Positions 20,774-33,784 are shown, counted from the stretch's first letter. The stretch is DNA of 42,704 bases from an uncultured Pelagibacteraceae bacterium (GCA_902514605.1 CABXRL010000005.1:1-42704), one strand, 5' to 3'. Numbers and translations: made by a program. The notes: generated by a model not told the origin, from the sequence alone.

Positions 20774-22540
20774 ATGTCTAAATTATATTCAGGAGCTGAA
20801 ATTGTATTTAAATGTCTTGAGGACCAAGATGTTGAGTTTATTTTTGGTTATCCTGGAGGAGCGGTTTTACCTATTTATGATGAATTAAAAAATCATTCAT
20901 CTATCAAACATATTTTGGTTAGACATGAGCAAGGCGCAGGACATGCTGCGGAAGGTTACGCTAGATCGTCAGGTAAACCTGGTATAGTTTTAGTTACCTC
21001 TGGGCCAGGAGCAACAAATGTTGTAACGGCTTTAACTGATGCTTATATGGACTCGGTTCCTTTAATATGTATCTCAGGTCAAGTTCCAACACATTTAATT
21101 GGCACTGATGCTTTTCAAGAATGTGATACCACAGGAATAACTAGACCTTGTACTAAACATAATTGGTTGGTTAAAGATATCAAAGATTTACCAAAGATTT
21201 TACATGAAGCATTTGAGGTTGCTACCACTGGTAGACCAGGACCAGTATTAGTTGATATTCCTAAAGACATTCAATTTGCAAAGACAAATTATTCAAAACC
21301 CAAAAAGACAAAAAAGTCTAATGGTAAGTCTCATAATAAATTTTCACAAAGTGACATCAATGAACTAATAAATTTAATTTCTAAAGCAAAAAAACCAGTA
21401 ATTTACACTGGTGGAGGTGTTATTAACTCTGGGCCAAAAGCAAGTGAAGCATTAAGAGAATTTGTAAGGTTAATCGGTTTCCCCATTACCTCTACATTAC
21501 AAGGTCTTGGCGCGTTCCCAGGTGATGACAATCAGTTTATTGGAATGCTTGGAATGCACGGAACTTATGAAGCAAATAACGCAATGCATGATTGTGATTT
21601 GTTAATTAATATTGGAGCAAGATTTGACGACAGGATAACAGGTAAGATTGATGAATTCTCTCCTAAATCAAAAAAAGTTCATATTGATATCGATCCATCA
21701 TCAATCAATAAAATTATTAAAGTTGATTTAGCAATAGTTGGTGACGTAAACGAAGTTATAAGATCAACTATAAAAAAAATAAATAAAAAACAAAATGGTA
21801 TAAAAGTTTCAAATAAACAAAAAATATCAAAGTGGTGGGAACAGATACAAAAATGGCGAACAAAAGATTCTTTAGGTTTTGTTAATAGCGATGAAACTAT
21901 CAAACCTCAACACGCAGTCCAAAGATTATATGAACTAACAAAGACTCAAGATACTTTTATAACAACTGAAGTTGGCCAACATCAAATGTGGGCTGCACAA
22001 CATTATAAATTTAATAAACCAAATAGATGGATGACATCGGGTGGATTAGGTACTATGGGTTACGGTCTTCCAGCTGCTGTTGGTGTTCAAATTGCACACC
22101 CAGATAAGATAGTAATTGATATTGCTGGTGAGGCTTCTGTTTTGATGACAATCCAGGAAATGTCTACTGCAGTTCAGTATAATCTACCAATTAAAATATT
22201 TGTTTTGAATAATCAATATATGGGAATGGTCAGACAATGGCAGGAATTACTTCATGAAAAGAATTATTCTGAAAGTTATTCAGAGGCATTACCTGATTTT
22301 GTTAAATTAGCTGAGGCATATGGTTGTAAAGGTATCAAAGCCTCAAATCCTGAAGAGCTTGATGAAAAAATAAAAGAAATGATCAATCATAATGGTCCAG
22401 TAATCTTTGACTGTCAGGTTGATCCTAATGAAAACTGTTTTCCAATGATACCATCAGGAAAACCACATAATCAGATGATTCTAGGACCTAATGATAAAGC
22501 AGAAAATAAAATAACTGGCAAAGGAAAAGCATTAGTTTAA
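20774..22540 (+). CDS. ilvB: Acetolactate synthase large subunit
   Basis: 588 aa; FIFGYPGGAVLPIYDEL, VRHEQGAGHAAEGYARSSGKPGIVLVTSGPGATN, TSGGLGTMGYGLPAAVG, NNQYMGMVRQWQE. Confidence 0.95.
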   Translation: MSKLYSGAEIVFKCLEDQDVEFIFGYPGGAVLPIYDELKNHSSIKHILVRHEQGAGHAAEGYARSSGKPGIVLVTSGPGATNVVTALTDAYMDSVPLICISGQVPTHLIGTDAFQECDTTGITRPCTKHNWLVKDIKDLPKILHEAFEVATTGRPGPVLVDIPKDIQFAKTNYSKPKKTKKSNGKSHNKFSQSDINELINLISKAKKPVIYTGGGVINSGPKASEALREFVRLIGFPITSTLQGLGAFPGDDNQFIGMLGMHGTYEANNAMHDCDLLINIGARFDDRITGKIDEFSPKSKKVHIDIDPSSINKIIKVDLAIVGDVNEVIRSTIKKINKKQNGIKVSNKQKISKWWEQIQKWRTKDSLGFVNSDETIKPQHAVQRLYELTKTQDTFITTEVGQHQMWAAQHYKFNKPNRWMTSGGLGTMGYGLPAAVGVQIAHPDKIVIDIAGEASVLMTIQEMSTAVQYNLPIKIFVLNNQYMGMVRQWQELLHEKNYSESYSEALPDFVKLAEAYGCKGIKASNPEELDEKIKEMINHNGPVIFDCQVDPNENCFPMIPSGKPHNQMILGPNDKAENKITGKGKALV

Positions 22541-23088
22541 TGGCAAGTCCAAAATCAGCATACAGCATACCAACCAAAAAAGGTAAATTAGATACTCATA
22601 TTTTTGTTGTGTGGGTTGACAATGAGGCAGGTGTATTGGCCAGGGTAGTTGGGTTATTTTCTGGTAGGGGATATAATATCGAGTCTTTAGCAGTAGCAGA
22701 AGTTGATGCAACTAAAAATATTTCTAGAATTACTATCGTAACCACAGGTACCCCACAAGTAATTGACCAAATAAAATTGCAATTAAAAAAATTAGTTCCA
22801 GTTCATAAAGTAGCAGATTTTAAAAGAGAGGATAAAAAAGTAATATTTAAAGAAATGGCTTTACTTAAAATTGTAGGAGAGAAAAAAAAGATAGAAAAAA
22901 GCCTTAAAGCTTGTAGAAGCTACAATCCAGTTATATTGGACAAATCTAACAAGTCGGTTGTTATACAAATCACTGCGTTGAGACGAGAGATTGATAAAAT
23001 GAGTAAAAAGTTAAAAGCTCTTGGCTTAACAAGTACTTCTAGAACAGGAGCAATTGCAATGACAAGAGGGGCAGAAGTTTTTAAATAA
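22540..23088 (+). CDS. ilvH: Acetolactate synthase small (regulatory) subunit
   Basis: 182 aa; ACT domain VWVDNEAGVLARVVGLFSGRGYNIESLAVAEVD; follows ilvB. Confidence 0.95.
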   Translation: MASPKSAYSIPTKKGKLDTHIFVVWVDNEAGVLARVVGLFSGRGYNIESLAVAEVDATKNISRITIVTTGTPQVIDQIKLQLKKLVPVHKVADFKREDKKVIFKEMALLKIVGEKKKIEKSLKACRSYNPVILDKSNKSVVIQITALRREIDKMSKKLKALGLTSTSRTGAIAMTRGAEVFK

Positions 23089-23092
23089 TTAA

Positions 23093-24130
<1,038 letters not shown>

Positions 24131-24216
24131 TTTGTGGTTCCATATTGGGCCAAATTGATTGATTTATTTTGCAATCTAAACGATAGGTTGTATATTTCAT
24201 TTTAAAAATATTACCT

Positions 24217-25794
24217 ATGCCCGATAAAGATAAAGTATTTATTTTCGATACAACAATGAGAGACGGTGAACAATCACCAGGCGCATCTATGAGTGTTGAA
24301 GAAAAAATTCAAATTTCAAGAGTTTTTGATGAAATGGGAATAGATATTATTGAGGCAGGATTTCCAATATCTTCACCTGGAGACTTTGAAGCAGTTAGCG
24401 CTATCAGTAAGAGTGTTAAAAATTCAATACCATGTGGATTAGCACGTGCAACTAAAAAAGATATTGATGCTTGTCACGAATCTTTAAAGTTTGCAAAAAG
24501 ATTTAGAATTCACACTTTTATTTCAACTAGCCCTGTTCACATGAAGCATAAACTTAATATGAATAATGAGCAGGTTTTAGGTGCAATCAAAGAAAGTGTT
24601 ACCTATGCGAGAAAATTTACAGATGATGTTGAATGGTCTTGTGAGGATGGAACAAGAACAGATTTGGATTTTATGTACAAAACAATTGAACTAGCAATTA
24701 ATTGTGGTGCTAAGACAATAAACATTCCTGATACAGTAGGTTATTCTATTCCAGAAGAATTTGCTAAAACTATAAGATCAATTAAAAATAATGTTCCAAA
24801 CATTGATAAAGCTATTCTTTCAGCACATTGTCATAATGATTTAGGACTTGCAGTTGCTAATGCCTTATCAGGACTATCTGCAGGTGTAAGACAAATAGAG
24901 TGTACTATTAATGGAATAGGAGAGCGCGCGGGAAATGCAGCACTTGAGGAAATTGTAATGGCTATCAAAACAAGAGAAGATTTATTACCTTATGAAACTG
25001 GCATTAAAACAGAATTAATAAGTAAAGCATCAAAAATAGTCTCCAATGCAACAGGTTTTCCTGTTCAATTTAATAAAGCGATTGTTGGAAAAAATGCGTT
25101 CGCACATGAATCTGGAATTCATCAGGATGGAATGCTTAAGAATAGAGAAACTTATGAAATAATGACACCAGAAAGTGTCGGTGTAAAAAAAACCTCTCTC
25201 GTAATGGGTAAGCATTCTGGAAGACATGCTTTTAAGGATAAGTTGAATGATTTAGGTTATTCTGATGTTACAGATGATGTTGTCCAAGCAGCATTCGGCA
25301 AATTTAAAATTTTAGCAGATAAAAAGAAACATATTTATGATGAGGATATAGTTGCGTTAGTTGATGATAGTTTAATTATTGATAACAAAATTAATGCGAT
25401 TAATCTAAAATCTCTAAAAGTATTTGCTGGAACGGGAGAACCACAACGAGCCGAAATGACTTTAGATGTTTTTGGTGATATCAAAAAAACTTCTCAAACG
25501 GGCGACGGACCTGTCGATGCAATTTTTAAATGCATTAAAGATTTATACTCTCATGATGTAAAATTGTCTCTTTATCAAGTTCATGCTGTCACAGAAGGAA
25601 CTGATGCTCAAGCAACGGTTAGTGTAAAAATTGAAGAAAACGATAGAACTACTGTGGGACAATCTGCAGATACAGATACTTTAGTTGCATCTGCCAATGC
25701 ATACTTAAATGCATTAAATAAAATGCTTATTAAAAGAGAAAAAAAATCACTTTACAAAGACATTGAAAAACAAAAGATTAGAGGAGGAGTTTAA
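24217..25794 (+). CDS. leuA: 2-isopropylmalate synthase
   Basis: 525 aa; FIFDTTMRDGEQSPGASM, LSAHCHNDLGLAVANALSGLSAGVRQIECTINGIGERAGNAALEEIVMA, FAHESGIHQDGMLKNRETYEIM; C-terminal regulatory domain. Confidence 0.95.
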   Translation: MPDKDKVFIFDTTMRDGEQSPGASMSVEEKIQISRVFDEMGIDIIEAGFPISSPGDFEAVSAISKSVKNSIPCGLARATKKDIDACHESLKFAKRFRIHTFISTSPVHMKHKLNMNNEQVLGAIKESVTYARKFTDDVEWSCEDGTRTDLDFMYKTIELAINCGAKTINIPDTVGYSIPEEFAKTIRSIKNNVPNIDKAILSAHCHNDLGLAVANALSGLSAGVRQIECTINGIGERAGNAALEEIVMAIKTREDLLPYETGIKTELISKASKIVSNATGFPVQFNKAIVGKNAFAHESGIHQDGMLKNRETYEIMTPESVGVKKTSLVMGKHSGRHAFKDKLNDLGYSDVTDDVVQAAFGKFKILADKKKHIYDEDIVALVDDSLIIDNKINAINLKSLKVFAGTGEPQRAEMTLDVFGDIKKTSQTGDGPVDAIFKCIKDLYSHDVKLSLYQVHAVTEGTDAQATVSVKIEENDRTTVGQSADTDTLVASANAYLNALNKMLIKREKKSLYKDIEKQKIRGGV

Positions 25795-26829
<1,035 letters not shown>

Positions 26830-26834
26830 GAAAA

Positions 26835-28076
26835 ATGAATGTAAGCAGAGATGATTTCGTAATTGCAATAAGATCTGCTTTCTTAAAAAAACAAACTAAA
26901 CAAAAATTTTCTTTATTATCTCTTATAATTTTATCTATTATCACATTAATTTTAAGCAGCTTCGACTATAAAGTTGTAAAATCTGTAAGATCAGGAATTA
27001 ATGAGGTTATTTACAGAGGATCATTCATCATTTCAGCTCCAGAAAAAATCATAAAAAATATTAATTATGAAATAAGAAATCATTTTGGATTATATAATAA
27101 TTCAAAAAAATTAGAGGAGGAATTAGACGAATATAGATCACAAAAAATTTCCCTAGATATTCTTGAATTTGAAAATCAAAAATTAAGACAGCAACTTGAT
27201 GATTACCTTGTTTCAACAGAAATAGTTTTTTCCAAAATAATTATTGACAATAAGAGTCCTTTTTTAAGATCGCTAGTGATTAATAAAGGATCAAGAGATG
27301 GCATCAAATCTGGAATGGCTGTATTAGATCAACAATATTTGGTGGGTAAAGTAATTGAGGTAAATTTTGGAACTTCAAGAGTTTTGTTGTTGTCTGATAT
27401 CAATTCAAATATACCCATCACTATATCACCTGGAAATTTGTTAGCCATTGCTTCTGGAACTGGAAAAGATCAGGCAAAAGTGAATTTTCTAAAAAAAACT
27501 CATTTTGATAAAATAACAAATGAGTCTTTGGTGTATTCATCAGGAACAGGCGGCCTAATAAAAAGTGGGGTTCCAATTGGCAGGATAAGTAATTTTGATC
27601 CAAAAATTGATGAGAATATTGATATTGAATTCTTTAGTGACTTTTCGCAATTACAATATGTTTCTGTTGTTGCCTTCGATAAAGTTGAAAGTAGTGAGCT
27701 TGAAAAAATTGATGTCCAGACATCAGAGATTGAAAATGATATATTGCTAGATGCTCCAGCATTAAGAAAAAAATTGGATTTATTATTAAAAGAAAAAGAG
27801 ATTAATGATCAGATTACAAATAAAATTAAGCTTGAAAATGAAAGCTTAAAAAGTCAACTTTCAAACGATCAATTAGAAAAAATTAATAAACAAAAAATAA
27901 TAGAGGAGCAAAATAAAATTATCAAATCACACAATATTAATAAAGATGAGTTAAACTTTTTAAGACTAAATCTTGAATATGGTGAAAAATGCAGAAAAAA
28001 AACATTTTCAAAAAAAGGATTTAAAGTTGGAACACCCGAGTACAAAAATTGTGTATTAAGGAAGGGAATGTTGTAA
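26835..28076 (+). CDS. mreC: Rod-shape determining protein MreC with long C-terminal extension
   Basis: N-terminal TM, coiled coil, beta domain (NKGSRDGIKSGMAVLDQQYLVGKVIEV); position between mreB and mreD; ~128-aa coiled-coil/Cys tail. Confidence 0.9.
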   Translation: MNVSRDDFVIAIRSAFLKKQTKQKFSLLSLIILSIITLILSSFDYKVVKSVRSGINEVIYRGSFIISAPEKIIKNINYEIRNHFGLYNNSKKLEEELDEYRSQKISLDILEFENQKLRQQLDDYLVSTEIVFSKIIIDNKSPFLRSLVINKGSRDGIKSGMAVLDQQYLVGKVIEVNFGTSRVLLLSDINSNIPITISPGNLLAIASGTGKDQAKVNFLKKTHFDKITNESLVYSSGTGGLIKSGVPIGRISNFDPKIDENIDIEFFSDFSQLQYVSVVAFDKVESSELEKIDVQTSEIENDILLDAPALRKKLDLLLKEKEINDQITNKIKLENESLKSQLSNDQLEKINKQKIIEEQNKIIKSHNINKDELNFLRLNLEYGEKCRKKTFSKKGFKVGTPEYKNCVLRKGML

Positions 28077-28077
28077 A

Positions 28078-28596
28078 ATGAATTATTTTGAAAAAAGTGG
28101 TGTTTTAAAATATTTTTTTAAATTGTTACCATTAATAATTTTATTTATTGCGGTTTTAAACGAATTCGATGCCAATTATTTTGGTATTCCATTTTTGTCA
28201 TTTAATTTAGCATTTATTTTAATTTTTTTTTGGACATTAAAAAATATAGAGTATTTTGGGTATGGATTTATTTTTTTAGCTGGCATAATAAATGATGTAG
28301 TAACAGGAACACCTTTGGGATTGAGTAGTTTTTTATATATGCTTATTTGTGGAGCGACCGCTTATTTTAGAAAAATTACCTTAAGGCCCAACATAACAAA
28401 AGATTGGTTGTTTTTCTTAGTAACTATTTCTTGCGTAAATTCAATCTACTATATTATTTCATCATACTTTTTTGATGTAAGTATTGATTATAGATATTTG
28501 TTGACAAATAACCTAGCAACTTTTTTGATCTTTTTTCTATTTTATATTATTTTTAACATTTATTTTAAAAAATTTTTTAGGAAATCTGATGTTTGA
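28078..28596 (+). CDS. mreD: Rod-shape determining membrane protein MreD
   Basis: 172 aa polytopic membrane protein; GIINDVVTGTPLGLSSFLYML; position between mreC and mrdA. Confidence 0.85.
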   Translation: MNYFEKSGVLKYFFKLLPLIILFIAVLNEFDANYFGIPFLSFNLAFILIFFWTLKNIEYFGYGFIFLAGIINDVVTGTPLGLSSFLYMLICGATAYFRKITLRPNITKDWLFFLVTISCVNSIYYIISSYFFDVSIDYRYLLTNNLATFLIFFLFYIIFNIYFKKFFRKSDV

Positions 28597-30463
28597 TGAA
28601 AGTGATAATGTTCGAAAAATTAATACAATAAATAGAAGATTATTCATTATTACAGCTGCAAAAATTTTAGTTTTTTTTGGTTTAACATCAAGATTGTTTT
28701 CGCTTCAAGTAAAGCAAAATAATAAATACCTTACATTGTCTGATAAAAACAGAATAAGAGAGTCTAAACTTCATCCAGTGAGAGGAGAATTTAGAGATTA
28801 TTTTGGTAACGTAATAGCGGGAAATAATGAGGTTTATCAATTGCACATTATACCTGAACAAGTAGAGGATTTTAGATACATTACTCTAAGACTTAAAAAT
28901 ATACTTAATCTATCTGAAAAAGAATTTCAGAAAATTCATAAAAAAAGAAAAGAGATAAAAGCTTGGGAAACTATAGTAGTTTCTGATAACTTAACATGGG
29001 AACAGTTTTCAAAAGTAAATAATTATCTGCATGAATTAGCAGGAGTAAAAACTGTTTTATCGATTTCAAGAATTTATCCATTTAATGAAAATTACACCCA
29101 TGTACTGGGATATGTTAGTCAAGCTAACGAAAAAGATATAATTAATAATGAAAATATAAAAGAAAAGTTTGTACCAGGCATCAGAGTTGGGAAAACAGGT
29201 TTAGAAAAAACATTTGAAAACGTTTTGTTAGGAGAAAATGATATTCAAAGATTTGAGGTCAATGCTTACGGAAGAAAAATTAGTCAATTAAATTACCAAA
29301 AAGGATCAAAAGGCCAAAATCTTAACCTCACCATAGATACCGAAATTCAAAAATTATGCACTGATCTTCTAAAAGATAAATCAGGCTCAATATGTGTAAT
29401 GGACATTTTTTCTGGTGAGGTAATTGCAATGCAATCCTCACCATCTTTCAATCCTAATTTATTTTTATTTGGCATTAATCAAGATGATTGGCAGTTGATT
29501 AGAAATGATCCTATGAAACCTTTATTAAATAAAACGATCAATGGAAGATATTCACCTGGATCCACTATTAAACCTATTGTTGCATTATCGGCTCTAGAAA
29601 ATGAAATTATCAATCCAGAATTTACAGTTCATTGCAAAGGACACAAAAATCCTTTGGAATTATATGGGCAAACTTATCATTGTTGGAAAAAAGAGGGACA
29701 TGGTTTTGTTAATTTAAAAGAGGGAATGAAGCAATCATGTGACACATATTTCTACGAAGTATCTAGACGACTTGGAGTAGACAGATTAAGTGAGACAGCA
29801 AAGAAGTTCGGTTTAGGAAAAAAAGTATTTGGGGATTTATTTGAAAATGAAAAAAAGGGTTTAGTCCCTAATACAATTTGGAAAAAGAATGCTTTAGGAA
29901 AAGGCTGGCTTCTTGGTGAAACAATTATAACTGGAATAGGCCAAGGTTTTATCCAATCAACACCAATACAACTATGTTTAATGACAGCTCAAATTGCAAA
30001 TGGGGGATATAAAATTTATCCTAAAATTGTAACAAATAATGACAAAAAATATAAAGATAAATACGAACCGTTGTTCAAAAAGTCAAAAAATATCAAAATA
30101 ATTCAAAAAGCAATGTTTAGTTCAACTAATGAATTGAGAGGAACTTCATATAAATCAAGAATAGATAATCCTAAATACCAATTTGCAGGAAAAACAGGAA
30201 CAGCTCAGGTTAAAAGAATTACTGATAAAGATCGTGAATTAGATCTTAAAACTTTTGAAATACCTTATGAGGAAAGAGATCATGCTTTATATATTGCATT
30301 TGGACCTTATAAGAACCCAAGATATGCAACTAGTATCATTGTGGAACATGGTGGGTCAGGTGGTTCTACTGCAGCACCAATAGCTAAAAAACTTTTTAAA
30401 TTAATTATTGATAGACATAAATTAAGGCAATCCATCAAAGAAAAAAAATATTTAGATATATAA
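28589..30463 (+). CDS. mrdA: Penicillin-binding protein 2 (transpeptidase)
   Basis: 624 aa; YSPGSTIKPIVALSALE (SxxK), KQSCDTYFYEV (SxN-like), FAGKTGTAQ (KTGT). Confidence 0.95.
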   Translation: MFDESDNVRKINTINRRLFIITAAKILVFFGLTSRLFSLQVKQNNKYLTLSDKNRIRESKLHPVRGEFRDYFGNVIAGNNEVYQLHIIPEQVEDFRYITLRLKNILNLSEKEFQKIHKKRKEIKAWETIVVSDNLTWEQFSKVNNYLHELAGVKTVLSISRIYPFNENYTHVLGYVSQANEKDIINNENIKEKFVPGIRVGKTGLEKTFENVLLGENDIQRFEVNAYGRKISQLNYQKGSKGQNLNLTIDTEIQKLCTDLLKDKSGSICVMDIFSGEVIAMQSSPSFNPNLFLFGINQDDWQLIRNDPMKPLLNKTINGRYSPGSTIKPIVALSALENEIINPEFTVHCKGHKNPLELYGQTYHCWKKEGHGFVNLKEGMKQSCDTYFYEVSRRLGVDRLSETAKKFGLGKKVFGDLFENEKKGLVPNTIWKKNALGKGWLLGETIITGIGQGFIQSTPIQLCLMTAQIANGGYKIYPKIVTNNDKKYKDKYEPLFKKSKNIKIIQKAMFSSTNELRGTSYKSRIDNPKYQFAGKTGTAQVKRITDKDRELDLKTFEIPYEERDHALYIAFGPYKNPRYATSIIVEHGGSGGSTAAPIAKKLFKLIIDRHKLRQSIKEKKYLDI

Positions 30464-30464
30464 A

Positions 30465-31586
30465 ATGGCATTTAACAATTTCTCACATGATTTAACTCTT
30501 TTTCAAAAAATAAAAAATTACGATTTTATATTATTATTAAGTATACTTCTTCTTGGGCTAACAAGTATTTTCACAATGTATTCAACTGATGGAGGTGAGA
30601 TACTGTTTCATACAAAAAGTCATTTCATTAAGTTTTCAATTTTATTTCCAATGATGATAGTTCTCTCATTTGTTAATATAAAATATTGGCATGCTGGGAG
30701 CTATATTTTTTATATAATTATTCTCGGTTTGTTAGTATGGGTTGCTTTATATGGAGTTAAAGCATCAGGATCTCGAAGGTGGATAGATTTATATTTTCTT
30801 AATTTGCAACCATCTGAATTAATGAAGATAGCTGTTATTCTTTGTCTCGCTAAGTTTTTTCACAGGGTGAGAACAAGCAGTACCAATACTTTTGCATCAA
30901 TATTATTTTCGTTAACAATAATTATAATACCTTGTATCCTTGTTATTACTCAACCCGATTTGGGTACAGCAATTTTGATATCTTTTTCTGGTCTAATTAT
31001 TCTATGGTTTTCTGGTTTAAGAATTAAATATTTTATTTACTCATTTTTAATATTTATAACTTCCTTACCTTTTATAATTTCTTTTTTAAAACCTTATCAA
31101 AAATTAAGGATATTAACTTTTATTGATCCAGAGAGAGACCCACTTGGTTCTGGATATCAAATTATACAATCAAAAATAGCTGTTGGTTCTGGAGGAATTA
31201 CTGGCAAAGGTTTTTTAAAAGGCACCCAAAGTTACTTGGATTTCTTACCTGAAAAACATACTGATTTCATATTTACTCTTTTTTCAGAAGAATTTGGATT
31301 TGTAGGCTCCGTCTTATTATTATTACTTTATTCAATTATTATTTATAGAATTATTCGTGCAGGTTTAATCTCTAGAAGTTTTTTTTCTAGACTTTTCTGT
31401 TTTGGTTTTTCTTTTGCAATTTTTCTTTATGTTACGACGAATATATCAATGGTTCTTGGTCTATTACCTACAGTTGGATCTCCTTTACCTATAATGTCTT
31501 ATGGAGGGTCATCTTTATTAGCAACAATGATTGGTTTCTCTATAGTTCTAAGCGCGAACATTAATCACAGACAGAATATTTCCTAG
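30465..31586 (+). CDS. rodA: RodA SEDS peptidoglycan polymerase
   Basis: 373 aa polytopic; SGSRRWIDLYFLNLQPSELMKIAVIL, QPDLGTAILI, LPEKHTDFIFTLFSEEFGFVGS, MSYGGSSLLATM. Confidence 0.95.
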   Translation: MAFNNFSHDLTLFQKIKNYDFILLLSILLLGLTSIFTMYSTDGGEILFHTKSHFIKFSILFPMMIVLSFVNIKYWHAGSYIFYIIILGLLVWVALYGVKASGSRRWIDLYFLNLQPSELMKIAVILCLAKFFHRVRTSSTNTFASILFSLTIIIIPCILVITQPDLGTAILISFSGLIILWFSGLRIKYFIYSFLIFITSLPFIISFLKPYQKLRILTFIDPERDPLGSGYQIIQSKIAVGSGGITGKGFLKGTQSYLDFLPEKHTDFIFTLFSEEFGFVGSVLLLLLYSIIIYRIIRAGLISRSFFSRLFCFGFSFAIFLYVTTNISMVLGLLPTVGSPLPIMSYGGSSLLATMIGFSIVLSANINHRQNIS

Positions 31587-31641
31587 AGATTGCATAATTT
31601 GTCACTGCTAGTTTCTGAATATTTAATTATATATTTATTTT

Positions 31642-32883
31642 ATGAATAAATCGTCAAATATCGGGATTATTGGAGCAGGGATTCAGGGAATATCAAACGC
31701 TTTATTTTTACAAAAAAAAGGTTTCAATGTAACAATATTTGATCGTGATGAACCAGGAAGCCACGCTGCGTCTTACGGAAATGCTGGTCATTTTTCACCC
31801 TATGCTTCTTTATCTTTAAATAGAACTGATGTTCTTGCTGATGTCCCGGCAATGTTATTAAGCTCAACTGGACCTTTAGCATTGAAGTGGAATTATGTAC
31901 CAAAAATGATTCCTTGGTTTATGAAATTCATTTTTAACACTACAAAAAATAAAATGATGCATACAGCTAAGAATATGCATCAAATTTTAGATTTAGCTTT
32001 GCCGGCATACGATGAATTATTTGATGAAATTGACTTAGAAGGATTAGTTGAAAATAAAGGGATCCTTTATATTTGGAATGAAAAGGATTTAAAAAGTAGA
32101 GAATTAGAGATCAAAGTTAGAGACGAACTAGGAGTGCAACAACAACTGGTGAATAAAAAAGAAATTCATGATTTGGAACCAAATATTAAGCCGTTCTACC
32201 ATGGAGGTGTTTACTATCCTTATGCAAGACACGCAAGAAATCCAAAAAAAATTTTACTAAAATTTTTTGAACTTTTTTTAAAAAAAGGTGGAAAATTTGA
32301 AAAACAAGATGTTAAACAAATAGAATTTAACGATGAATTTCCAACTATTCAAACTGACTCTCAGAAATTTGATTTTGATAAAATCATAATTGCTTGTGGA
32401 GCTTTTTCTAAAAAACTAACTGATAAATTAGGTGAAAGAATTCCATTGGATACTGAAAGAGGATATCATATCCATTTTAAAAATTGTGATCACTTATTAA
32501 GTAGGCCAGTAATTTTTTCCAACAGAGGTTTTGGAATTACACCGATGGAGCAAGGATTAAGAGTAGTTGGCACAGTGGAATTTGGAGGACTGGATAATCC
32601 ACTATCCAAATCAAGAATAAAAAATTTAATTAATAATGCTAAGTATATGTTAGATGACCTGCCAGAACATGAGGATGAATGGTTAGGATTTAGACCGACT
32701 TTGCCTGACTTCTTACCAGTAATGGGCCCTTCAAAAAATCACAAAAATGTATTCTACTGTTTTGGTCATCATCATTTAGGATGGACATTAGGTCCGATTT
32801 CTGGAAAGATTGTTTCAGGAATGATTGCTAAAGAAAATACAAATTTAAACTTAGACCCTTATAGCTCATTAAGATTTTCTTAA
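31642..32883 (+). CDS. FAD-dependent oxidoreductase, D-amino-acid dehydrogenase (DadA)-like
   Basis: 413 aa; NIGIIGAGIQGISNALFLQKKGFNVTIFDRDEPGSHAASYGNAGHFSPYA; C-terminal LGFRPTLPDFLPVMGPSKNHKNVFYCFGHHHLGWTLGPISGKIVS. Confidence 0.88.
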   Translation: MNKSSNIGIIGAGIQGISNALFLQKKGFNVTIFDRDEPGSHAASYGNAGHFSPYASLSLNRTDVLADVPAMLLSSTGPLALKWNYVPKMIPWFMKFIFNTTKNKMMHTAKNMHQILDLALPAYDELFDEIDLEGLVENKGILYIWNEKDLKSRELEIKVRDELGVQQQLVNKKEIHDLEPNIKPFYHGGVYYPYARHARNPKKILLKFFELFLKKGGKFEKQDVKQIEFNDEFPTIQTDSQKFDFDKIIIACGAFSKKLTDKLGERIPLDTERGYHIHFKNCDHLLSRPVIFSNRGFGITPMEQGLRVVGTVEFGGLDNPLSKSRIKNLINNAKYMLDDLPEHEDEWLGFRPTLPDFLPVMGPSKNHKNVFYCFGHHHLGWTLGPISGKIVSGMIAKENTNLNLDPYSSLRFS

Positions 32884-32887
32884 TTTT

Positions 32888-33784
32888 GTGTCTAATAAAA
32901 ACTATTTAGCTTATTTATTTTTAGTGCTGGCAACACTTTGTTGGTCAGGTAATTTTATAGTTGGAAAATTTGCAACTTTATACGAAATTCCTCCCTTAAC
33001 TTTAAATGTTTTTAGATGGATTTCTGTTTGGTTTATTCTAGTACCTTTTACTTACAAAGAAATTTTTAAAAATTTACCTTATATAAAGAAGAATTGGCTT
33101 GTGATTAGTTTTATGGGAGTAATTACAATTAGCACGTTTAATTCAGTAGTTTATTTTGCACTTAACTATACACAAGTGATAAATGCTGTTCTAATGCTTG
33201 CTGCTATTCCTGCCGCAACAATTGTTCTTTCCTCATTAATGAAAATCGAGGAAACAAACATCTTTCAACTACTTGGATTAGTACTATCAATTATTGGGAT
33301 TGGATCAATTATTTCAAATGGGAATATTCAAAAAATTATTGCCCTAGATTTTAACAAAGGAGATATATGGATGCTAGTTTGCGTAATTACCTGGTCTCTA
33401 TATTCAACATTACTTAAAAAAAATAACTTCAAGTTCTCACAATTTACTTTGATACAGTTAATGGTTTCGGTAGGGATACTTTTTTTAATTCCTCAATTTT
33501 TTTATGAAAAATCAATTGGTTTAGAGTTAAATTTTAATAAAGATTTTTATTTAATACTTATATATGTAGCAATTTTTCCAGCCATAGCTGCTTATTATTT
33601 TTGGCAAAAAGGAGTTGCAATAATTGGTCCAAACCGAGCCAGTATGTTTATTCAATTAATGCCATTATTCAGTGCAATTATGGCAATTATTTTTTTCGAA
33701 GAAATATTTGAGCTTTATCATTTTGTAGGAGCAATTTTTATATTGTCTGGCATTTATTTATCTAATAAAAAAGTTCATGCTTAA
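32888..33784 (+). CDS. EamA/DMT-family transporter
   Basis: 298 aa, about 10 TM segments; LATLCWSGNFIVGKFA, VITWSLYSTLLKK, IGPNRASMFIQLMPLFSAIMAIIFFEE; non-ATG (GTG/TTG-type) start. Confidence 0.87.
   Translation: MSNKNYLAYLFLVLATLCWSGNFIVGKFATLYEIPPLTLNVFRWISVWFILVPFTYKEIFKNLPYIKKNWLVISFMGVITISTFNSVVYFALNYTQVINAVLMLAAIPAATIVLSSLMKIEETNIFQLLGLVLSIIGIGSIISNGNIQKIIALDFNKGDIWMLVCVITWSLYSTLLKKNNFKFSQFTLIQLMVSVGILFLIPQFFYEKSIGLELNFNKDFYLILIYVAIFPAIAAYYFWQKGVAIIGPNRASMFIQLMPLFSAIMAIIFFEEIFELYHFVGAIFILSGIYLSNKKVHA

Noticed and set aside
24131-24216. ilvC-leuA gap examined for a leader peptide or attenuator
   Set aside because: No Leu-rich short ORF or strong hairpin/T-tract visible.
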